Source: Xanthobacter dioxanivorans
GTDB lineage: Bacteria; Pseudomonadota; Alphaproteobacteria; Rhizobiales; Xanthobacteraceae
Assembly (NCBI RefSeq): GCF_016807805.1
Contig: NZ_CP063362.1
Location: 4,382,501-4,446,500, forward strand
Direction of reading: 5' to 3'
Length of the DNA: 64,000 bases
Made by a program: the position numbers and the translations under genes. Below the pieces are notes generated by a model. It saw nothing but the letters and a program-made list of their open reading frames with translations, searched no databases and was not told the DNA's origin. Positions 57,755 through 64,000 of this stretch are shown here, one piece after another (within the stretch, counting starts at the first letter, position 1; each line of letters starts with the position of its first letter).

Positions 57755-59995
57755 TCAGCCGGCGTCCCGCGCCTCGTCGCGGGTGACGAGCACGCCCTCC
57801 ACCAGGCGCCGGCATTCGCCAAGCTCATAGAGCACGGATTGCAGGCGATGGACGTCGTCCCGCGAGAGCACCGGAGCCGCAACGGGGGCATGTCCCACCA
57901 CCCGCGGCTCGGACCTCAGGTGGGGCGGCAGGTATTGTTCCGGCGGGCCATGCCGCAGCGGCTCGCGTGGAGCACGGGCGGGTTCCGCCCCCTGCGGCGC
58001 CTCCGGTGAAGCGAAAGGCGCGCCCGGTCGCGCCGCCGCCGGCCCGATCATGGAAGGCTCGGGGCGTGACCATGGCGCGCTGCTGGCTTCCACATCGACC
58101 CGCTGATTGATGCCGGGCGCAGGCCCGGGCTGCGGATGGCGCGGCAGCAGGTGGGGCGGCTCTTCCTCGTCGATAGGGCCGATGAGTGGGCCGACCCGAG
58201 TCGCGCGCGGCAGGGTCTGCGGCGGGGCATCGCCCCAGGCGTCGCTCCACGCCGCGTTCCAGGCGCCGGTGCGGCCGTCGTCCAGGGCATCCCTGCGTCC
58301 GTCCTGTCGAAACGCAGGGGGCTCGGCGTCGCGCCGCATGGGGCGTGCGTCCGCCGGCGTTATCGCATCGCGCCGACCCGTCGGCAGGGGCGCGGCGGGC
58401 GGCCTGCGCCGGTCTTGGTCCATGCTTCTGTTCTCCGGAAAGACGTCCTCGTCGACGGGACCGGCGCGATCCAGGCCGAAGCGATCTTCGATCGGCCCAT
58501 TCTGGGTGAACCGATCGGCAGCGAACCGATCATCGGCGAATAGATCGCTGGCCGGATGAACCGCCGCCCCCGGGGCCGCCCTGCCCGCGCGCTCGGCGGT
58601 GCGGCCCGTGTCCCCGGACCGCACATTGTCCCCGGCCTCCTCGACCCAGTCGGCCTGCCGCCAGTCACCGTCCTGCATCTGGCGCCGGCGCGTGTCTTCC
58701 TCGCGCAAGCGGGGGCGCGTTGACCGCTCCGCTCCCGCTTCGCGGGCGGGACGCATGTCGTCGAAATCGTCCTCTTCCTGCGGTTGAACCGCCGCGCGTG
58801 GCGGTGCCGGCCGGCGGGCGCGGGCGGGAATATACTCCTCCGGCGGGCCCGGATCGGGCCGCGCAGCGGCATGGCGCATGGGCGGTTCCGGCCGGACATC
58901 CGGCTGTCGCGCTTCCGGCTCGCGGCCGCCGGGGTGCGGCGCATCCGGCTCGTGCGACCAGTCGTCCTCCTCGAAGGCCCTGCGGCTGGCGCGATCCTGC
59001 GCCTTCAGGCGGCGGATGCGTGCTTCGATGGGTTCGGACAGGCTCGGTGGCGCCTGCGGATCGTCGTCGAGAAAGGGCAGCAGCGGATCGTCCAGCTCGG
59101 GCGAATGGGGCCGGCGCTCGTCGCCTGCGGCAATTCGGGCCGCGGGCCCGCGTGTCGGCCGCTGGGGGGCAAAGGCCGGCTCGATGCGCCGCTCCGCCTC
59201 CCCGGCAGGGCGCTGTTGGGTGCGACGGGGTTGGGCCATTGCAGGGCCGAGGGACGGCCGGTGCGGGTCGCGGGCGGGCGCAGCCTCGAAGGACGGGTCC
59301 TGGCGCGTGATGTCGGCCGAGGCGCGCCACTCTTCTTCCAGAGGGGCGCGCGCCTCCATCCGGGGCTCGCGCCGTTCCTCGGTCTCGCGGCGCGGTGGCT
59401 CGCGCCGTTCCACCGGCGGCTCGATCCGTTCGCCGGCGGACGGGCGCCGGGGACGATCGGAGGCGGCCGGCCGCAAAGCGATGGGCGGCACGGGGGCTTC
59501 CACGTCGAGATCGCGATCGGCGTCCCGGTCGGGGAAGGGCAGAGGCAGTTCCGCCATGGGGGGCAGATCGGGCAGGGCCGCGTCGTCCCGCCCGCCATTG
59601 CCCTTGGGCCGGCGCCGCGGCAACAGGCCCAGCAGTCCGCCGAAGGTGACGCCCTCGGACGCGGCGTCGCGCGGCATCCGGGCAGTCCGCATCACCGCGA
59701 CCTCGCGTTCGATGCCGAGATCCTGCACGAAGCGGACGCCCTGATCCTTCAGGATGCGCTGGGCGCCCTTGATGGTATAGCCGTCGGTGTAGAGCAGATG
59801 GCGAATGCCGCGCAGGAGGTCCACGTCCTCCGGGCGATAGAAGCGACGCCCTCCAGCGCGCTTGACCGGCTTGATCTGGGGGAAGCGCGTCTCCCAGAAA
59901 CGCAGCACGTGCTGGGGCAGGTCAAGGTCGTCCGCGACCTCGCTGATGGTCCGGAAGGCGTCCGGAGCTTTCTCCGTCTCGCGCGCGTCGCCCAC
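57755..59995 (-). CDS. MerR family regulator with a very long disordered insert
   Basis: 746 residues. Residues ~13-85 form a MerR DNA-binding domain: [60 protein letters not shown]. This is the MerR group usually found next to ihfA in Rhizobiales, where it is far shorter. From ~125 to ~690 the chain is low-complexity, rich in Arg, Pro, Glu, Asp and Ala, with no fold visible. The last ~40 residues ([20 protein letters not shown]) return to helical sequence like the C-terminus of short homologues. Start is GTG 59995. It is upstream of tRNA-Pro and 135 bp downstream of hflX. Confidence 0.85.
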   Translation of the reverse strand: MGDARETEKAPDAFRTISEVADDLDLPQHVLRFWETRFPQIKPVKRAGGRRFYRPEDVDLLRGIRHLLYTDGYTIKGAQRILKDQGVRFVQDLGIEREVAVMRTARMPRDAASEGVTFGGLLGLLPRRRPKGNGGRDDAALPDLPPMAELPLPFPDRDADRDLDVEAPVPPIALRPAASDRPRRPSAGERIEPPVERREPPRRETEERREPRMEARAPLEEEWRASADITRQDPSFEAAPARDPHRPSLGPAMAQPRRTQQRPAGEAERRIEPAFAPQRPTRGPAARIAAGDERRPHSPELDDPLLPFLDDDPQAPPSLSEPIEARIRRLKAQDRASRRAFEEDDWSHEPDAPHPGGREPEARQPDVRPEPPMRHAAARPDPGPPEEYIPARARRPAPPRAAVQPQEEDDFDDMRPAREAGAERSTRPRLREEDTRRRQMQDGDWRQADWVEEAGDNVRSGDTGRTAERAGRAAPGAAVHPASDLFADDRFAADRFTQNGPIEDRFGLDRAGPVDEDVFPENRSMDQDRRRPPAAPLPTGRRDAITPADARPMRRDAEPPAFRQDGRRDALDDGRTGAWNAAWSDAWGDAPPQTLPRATRVGPLIGPIDEEEPPHLLPRHPQPGPAPGINQRVDVEASSAPWSRPEPSMIGPAAARPGAPFASPEAPQGAEPARAPREPLRHGPPEQYLPPHLRSEPRVVGHAPVAAPVLSRDDVHRLQSVLYELGECRRLVEGVLVTRDEARDAG

Positions 59996-60129
59996 CTGTG
60001 TTCCGCCTCGTCCGCCGAATCGCCCGCACCCTTACAGGGAATCATATCGGCGATCGATACTTGCGGGAAGCTGCGGAGGCGGCGCGTGAAGCGCTCGCCC
60101 CCGGCTTTTCACGACCTGCCTTTCGCACC

Positions 60130-61569
60130 CTACATGGGATGGACGCGGCGGGCTCCGAAGCGCCGGGCGATGAGACCCGCCCGATCCGGCGGAATGCGCA
60201 GGGCCACATGCACCTGCCCGTCGTCGCCGATGGAGCGCTCCAGCACCTCCCCGTGGCGATAGAGCCAGCCGAGCCCCTCCCCGTCCTCAGGCGGGAGTGT
60301 CACCGCCACCGTCACCCGGTCGGCGGTGATGCGCCGCTCCACCAGGGCCAGAAGGTTGTCGGTCCCCTCCCCGGTCAGGGCCGAGACGGGGACGGGGCCG
60401 TCGCCCACGTCGGCGCGACTGGCCCGGTTCTGCGTTTGCTCGCGCGCCTCGGGCGAGAGGCGGTCGATCTTGTTCCACACCTCGATCACCCGCCCGCCTG
60501 GCTGCGGATCGACGCCGAGGTCGGTGAGCACGTCGTCCACGTCCGCCCCCTGGGCGTCGGTGTCGGGATGGGAGATGTCGCGCACGTGCAGGATCACGTC
60601 CGCCTCCAGCACCTCCTCCAGCGTCGCCCGGAAGGCGGCGACGAGCTGAGTCGGCAGCTCGGAGATGAAGCCCACCGTGTCGGACAGGATGATGCGGGTG
60701 CCGTGGGGCAGGGCGACGGCGCGCAGGGTGGGATCGAGGGTGGCGAAGAGCAGGTCCTTCGCCATCACCTCGGCCCGCGTCAGCCGGTTGAAGAGGGTGG
60801 ACTTTCCGGCATTGGTGTAGCCCACGAGGGCAACCACCGGGTACGGCACCTTTTTCCGGCTCTTGCGGTGCAGGCCGCGGGTGCGCTTGACCTGCTCCAG
60901 TTCCTTCTCGATGCGCACGATGCGCTCGCCGATGAGCCGGCGATCCGCCTCGATCTGGGTCTCGCCCGGGCCGCCGAGGAAGCCGAAGCCGCCGCGCTGG
61001 CGTTCAAGGTGGGTCCAGGACCGCACCAGGCGGGAGCGCTGGTAGTTGAGATGGGCGAGCTCCACCTGCAGCGCGCCTTCCTTGGTGCGGGCGCGCGTGC
61101 CAAAGATCTCCAGAATCAGAGCGGTGCGGTCCACCACCTTGGCGGACCATGCTTTTTCCAGGTTTCGCTGCTGCACCGGGGAGAGCGCCGCGTCAAAGAA
61201 GACGAGGTCGACCTCCTCGGCTTTCACGATGCCGGCCAGTTCTTCCACCTTGCCGGTGCCGAGGTAGGTGGCCGGGCGGATCTCCGACAAAGGCACGATG
61301 CCCGAATAGACCACCTGGAGGTCGATGGCGGCGGCAAGGCCCACCGCTTCCTCAAGGCGCGCGTCCGGGCCACGGCGCTCAGGGACGCCGCGGGTGGCAC
61401 GCTTCGATAGAATTGGGGTGATCACCGCGCATCGCGTCGGCGGCGCGCGGCGGTCGATGCCGCCGCGGCCCTCCTTCTCCCGCCCGCCGGATGGACCCGT
61501 GTCCCGTTCCGGCTTGCTGGCAGCCCCCTCGCCTTGCGATCTGGCCCCCTTGGCGGATCCGCGCTCCAC
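60130..61569 (-). CDS. hflX: GTPase HflX
   Basis: 479 residues. The HflX N-terminal domain includes LDPARLEEAVGLAAAI-like DARLEEAVGLAAAIDLQVV and VDLVFFDAALSPVQQRNLEK. The G domain has GYTNAGKSTLFNRLT (G1), DTVGFISELPTQLVAAFRAT (G3) and VWNKIDRL (G4). HflX splits stalled ribosomes. Starts at GTG 61569, 6 bp after hfq, the standard hfq-hflX pair. Confidence 0.95.
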   Translation of the reverse strand: MERGSAKGARSQGEGAASKPERDTGPSGGREKEGRGGIDRRAPPTRCAVITPILSKRATRGVPERRGPDARLEEAVGLAAAIDLQVVYSGIVPLSEIRPATYLGTGKVEELAGIVKAEEVDLVFFDAALSPVQQRNLEKAWSAKVVDRTALILEIFGTRARTKEGALQVELAHLNYQRSRLVRSWTHLERQRGGFGFLGGPGETQIEADRRLIGERIVRIEKELEQVKRTRGLHRKSRKKVPYPVVALVGYTNAGKSTLFNRLTRAEVMAKDLLFATLDPTLRAVALPHGTRIILSDTVGFISELPTQLVAAFRATLEEVLEADVILHVRDISHPDTDAQGADVDDVLTDLGVDPQPGGRVIEVWNKIDRLSPEAREQTQNRASRADVGDGPVPVSALTGEGTDNLLALVERRITADRVTVAVTLPPEDGEGLGWLYRHGEVLERSIGDDGQVHVALRIPPDRAGLIARRFGARRVHPM

Positions 61570-61574
61570 GCTGC

Positions 61575-61829
61575 TTATGCCTTTTCTCCCGCATCATCGG
61601 TGGGATCGAACAATTGCACCGGATGTCCCGGCATGATGGTGGAAATGGCGTGCTTGTAAACCAGCTGGGAATGTCCGTCGCGGCGCAGCAGCACGCAGAA
61701 ATTATCGAACCAAGTGACGACGCCCTGCAATTTCACCCCGTTTACCAGGAATATCGTGAGAGGTGTCTTGTTCTTGCGGACGTGGTTGAGGAAAGTGTCT
61801 TGGAGATTTTGTGTCCGTTCCGCCGCCAT
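61575..61829 (-). CDS. hfq: RNA chaperone Hfq
   Basis: 84 residues. Sm1 motif [20 protein letters not shown] and Sm2 motif [16 protein letters not shown] are intact; QDTFLN and KHA contact sRNA. ATG 61829 gives MAAERTQN, the alphaproteobacterial Hfq start. Upstream of hflX, downstream of dat on the same strand. Mediates sRNA regulation. Confidence 0.97.
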   Translation of the reverse strand: MAAERTQNLQDTFLNHVRKNKTPLTIFLVNGVKLQGVVTWFDNFCVLLRRDGHSQLVYKHAISTIMPGHPVQLFDPTDDAGEKA

Positions 61830-61980
61830 TTTCGTATCCGTTTCTTTCGGCGTTAAGCCCACGGCGGACACACGCAACGACTGTGCCTCCGCAGTGGGAG
61901 TTGGGGACGCTAGAATGGCACAGCCCCGTCGCGGCGCAATAATATTTTGCCCCGCAACATAGGCGTGGCCTTGGACAGGC

Positions 61981-62838
61981 TCAGCTCACTTCCGAAAAGT
62001 CGTGGAATTTCAAGCGCAAGGTGGTGGCGATCGGCCCCGGCACGCCCTGCCCCACCAGCACGCCGTCGAGCCGGACCACCGGCATCACAACCGTGGTCGC
62101 GGCGGTGATGAAGGCTTCGGACGCGGCGTGCGCCTCGGCCACCGTGAAGGCCCGCTCTTCCAGCTGGTAGCCCAGCGCCTTCGCCACCTCCAGCACCACC
62201 GTGCGGGTGATTCCGCGCAGAATCCCGCCCTCCGCGGGGCGGGTGAGGATGCGTCGGTCCGGGGTGACGATCCACGCATTGGTGGAGGCGCCCTCGGTCA
62301 CCGTGCCGTCGGGGGCGACGAACCAGGCCTCGCGTGCCCCCGCCTCCTTGGCCTGCTGCTTGGCCAGCACGTTGGGAAGGAGCGAGGTGGACTTGATGTC
62401 CACCCGGGGCCAGCGGTTCTCGGGCACGGTGATCACCGCCACGCCCTTGGCCGCGGTGGCATCCTGCGCCGCGCGATCGGTGCGGCGGGCGGTGACCACA
62501 ACCGAAGGGGCCGTGCCGGGCGGTGGAAAGGGGTGGTCGCGCCGCGCCACGCCCCGGGTCACCTGGAGATAGACCATGCCGTCGGTGACGCTGTTGCGGC
62601 GCACCACCTCGTGCAGCACGGCGGAGAGGGCGGCGTGGGTCATGGGGGTGGGAATCGCCAGTTCCCGGAGCGAGCGGTCGAGCCGCTCCAGATGGCGCCT
62701 TTCATCCACGAGCCGGCCGCCGAGGACCTCGCAGACCTCGTAGACGCCATCGGCGAACTGATAGCCGCGATCCTCCACGTGCACACTGGCGTGGCGGTGA
62801 GGCAAATAGCGTCCGTTGACATAGGCGATGCGCGACAT
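61981..62838 (-). CDS. dat: D-amino-acid aminotransferase (class IV PLP)
   Basis: 285 residues. Begins [39 protein letters not shown] is the D-amino-acid-transaminase N-terminal signature. The PLP lysine is in [20 protein letters not shown], and [15 protein letters not shown] and [14 protein letters not shown] bind the cofactor phosphate. It interconverts D-Ala, D-Glu and keto acids. It lies between trkH and hfq. Confidence 0.93.
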   Translation of the reverse strand: MSRIAYVNGRYLPHRHASVHVEDRGYQFADGVYEVCEVLGGRLVDERRHLERLDRSLRELAIPTPMTHAALSAVLHEVVRRNSVTDGMVYLQVTRGVARRDHPFPPPGTAPSVVVTARRTDRAAQDATAAKGVAVITVPENRWPRVDIKSTSLLPNVLAKQQAKEAGAREAWFVAPDGTVTEGASTNAWIVTPDRRILTRPAEGGILRGITRTVVLEVAKALGYQLEERAFTVAEAHAASEAFITAATTVVMPVVRLDGVLVGQGVPGPIATTLRLKFHDFSEVS

Positions 62839-62853
62839 GAATCCCTGCTTCGG

Positions 62854-64000
62854 TCAGGTGCGCCAGACGGCGAGATGGAGGACCACGAAGAGCCCGATGA
62901 TTTCCAGCCGCCCCGCCACCATGCCCAGCACCGCCACCAGGACGGACCCCACCGGCAGGGAGGAGATGGCCGGCCAGCCGAGGCCTGCGGCGTCGTAGAC
63001 CGGCCCGGTATTGGTGACGACCGCCGCGGCGGCGGCCAACGCCGCCTGGAAGCTCGGCAAGCCGGGGCTGAGGGCGATGGCGCACACGCCGAACAGGAAG
63101 GCGAGGCTCGCCGCGCCGGCCCAGATGCCGCGCATGACCGAGCCCACGCCGCCTTCCAGCGCCGCCGGCTGCACGAGGTGGGGATAGACGAGGCGCATCA
63201 GGTCGCCGCGCGTCCGCAGCAGGATGGCGCGCAGGCGCATCATCTTGAGCCCGCCCGCCACCGAGAGCGCCCCGCCTCCGAGCAGGACCACCAGGATCAC
63301 GAGCCCGGCGGGCAGGCTTTCATAGCTGCCGTCGCGCGGGCCGATGCCGCTGGTGGATATCAGCGAGGCGGCGGAGAACAGTCCGTCGCGCAGCGCCTCC
63401 AGGGACGGCGCGTCCGCCGTGCGGTAGAGGATGGCACCGACGACGACGCCCAGGACCGCCCACCAGCCGATGATGACGAGGCTCTCCACCTGCTCCGGCG
63501 CCGCGTTGACCCGTCGGGTGAGGAGCGCGCGATGCCAGCGCACGCTGGTGGCGCTCCAGAGCAGGAACGGTAGCAGCAGCCATTTCGGGCTCTCATCCAA
63601 GGTGAGGGCGAGCTGCGCCTCGGGCGGCAGGTGTGCGCCGGCCGACACCACCGCCGTCGCCAGGGTGAAGGCCACGTAGAAGCTCTCGCCCCCCATCAGG
63701 AGCAGCACGACGATGAGCCCGGTCGCCGCGACATAAGCAGGGGCGGTCTCGCGCAGCACCGCAACCAGGTCCACCACGTCCAGCGCCGCGCCGCCGCGGG
63801 GTGTCCGGTCGGGCAGGCCGCCAAGGCCGGCGGGCGCGAGCACCGCCACTGCCGAGACCACGGTGAAGAGCCCGCCGGCCCATTGCAGCAGGCCAAACCA
63901 GACGAACAGGCTCGCCGGCCCCTGCTTCAGCGCCGTGAGGCCGGTGGCGGTAAAGGCCGAGACCGCCTCGAACCACGCCGCAAGCGGCGGCAGGCCAGCC
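62854..64000 (-). CDS. trkH: Trk-type potassium uptake protein TrkH (5' end outside window)
   Basis: About 382 codons are present; the frame is open to the right edge, so the N-terminus is missing. A pore-loop segment FEAVSAFTATGLT is visible near the edge, followed by many membrane helices (TVVSAVAVLAPAG; FYVAFTLATAVVSAGAHLPP; PAGLVILVVLLGGGALSVAG). It ends HLAVWRT. TrkH is the K+-conducting subunit; TrkA, its cytoplasmic gate, is not in the window. The stop is 15 bp from dat. Confidence 0.88.
   Translation of the reverse strand, partial: AGLPPLAAWFEAVSAFTATGLTALKQGPASLFVWFGLLQWAGGLFTVVSAVAVLAPAGLGGLPDRTPRGGAALDVVDLVAVLRETAPAYVAATGLIVVLLLMGGESFYVAFTLATAVVSAGAHLPPEAQLALTLDESPKWLLLPFLLWSATSVRWHRALLTRRVNAAPEQVESLVIIGWWAVLGVVVGAILYRTADAPSLEALRDGLFSAASLISTSGIGPRDGSYESLPAGLVILVVLLGGGALSVAGGLKMMRLRAILLRTRGDLMRLVYPHLVQPAALEGGVGSVMRGIWAGAASLAFLFGVCAIALSPGLPSFQAALAAAAAVVTNTGPVYDAAGLGWPAISSLPVGSVLVAVLGMVAGRLEIIGLFVVLHLAVWRT

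Noticed and set aside
62002..63573. A 523-codon plus-strand open frame
   Set aside because: Antisense to dat and trkH; low-complexity composition.

Overview
The window looks like the chromosome of a high-G+C alphaproteobacterium of the order Rhizobiales/Hyphomicrobiales, and a Xanthobacteraceae-type organism (Xanthobacter, Azorhizobium, Ancylobacter or Starkeya) is my best guess. The basis is gene order and content: lon-hupB; bamE-CBP3-DUF177-plsX-fabH-ihfA; trkH-dat-hfq-hflX-mazG; Irr-type iron boxes; phasins; cobalt and aerobic-type cobalamin genes. No phage, integrase or transposase gene was recognised. Most of the window is ordinary core chromosome with short intergenic gaps.

Layout. 1-3210: 3' part of lon, hupB, tRNA-Val(UAC), tRNA-Asp(GUC). 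3463-10370: exported SGNH hydrolase; an MhqD/MhqO-like hydrolase plus extradiol-type dioxygenase pair; a frameshifted small exported Cys protein; a two-gene TPR/beta-barrel plus FecR unit; a glycosyltransferase. 10648-17080: NMT1/SsuA-type ABC importer fused in one transcription unit with xanthine dehydrogenase xdhAB. 17216-19825: an IalB-like exported protein and an AsmA-like protein. 19980-23969: ferric iron ABC importer (fbpA, fbpB), bacterioferritin, and a bacterioferritin-associated ferredoxin that is frameshifted in this sequence, with two perfect Irr-box-like palindromes. 24184-27983: a degenerate PAS histidine-kinase-like protein and two phasins. 28099-31205: LPS inner-core heptose genes waaF-waaC-hldD. 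31262-36006: a cobalamin riboswitch leading cbtB-cbtA-cobP-cobO-cobQ, with cobD convergent. 36237-43463: PPP-family phosphatase, Wza-like export lipoprotein, CoxE-like VWA protein with a coupled membrane protein, then sixA-ycjX-ycjF. 43657-48280: FAD-fold protein, small membrane protein, P1-family peptidase, ccdA, bamE. 48459-52253: CBP3 chaperone, DUF177, plsX, fabH, ihfA. 52534-57736: mazG, trmO, SH3-like protein, phnP-like hydrolase, a Doc-type toxin-antitoxin pair beside tRNA-Pro(GGG), and an RlpA-like protein. 57755-64000: a MerR regulator with a huge disordered insert, hflX, hfq, D-amino-acid aminotransferase, and 5'-truncated trkH.

How the parts work together. Several sub-systems are coherent transcription units: import plus oxidation of a purine-like compound (ABC-xdhAB), iron import opposed to iron storage under Irr-type control, B12-riboswitch control of cobalt entry and corrinoid activation, and PHA granule coating. 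The most noteworthy observations are two single-base frameshifts, both in G homopolymers (a sequencing-error or real-decay question), a palindrome overlapping the phasin promoter that looks like a PhaR operator, a 15-bp iteron-like ladder in front of a Doc toxin-antitoxin operon, a MerR protein of about 746 residues, and a histidine-kinase-like protein without a phospho-acceptor histidine.
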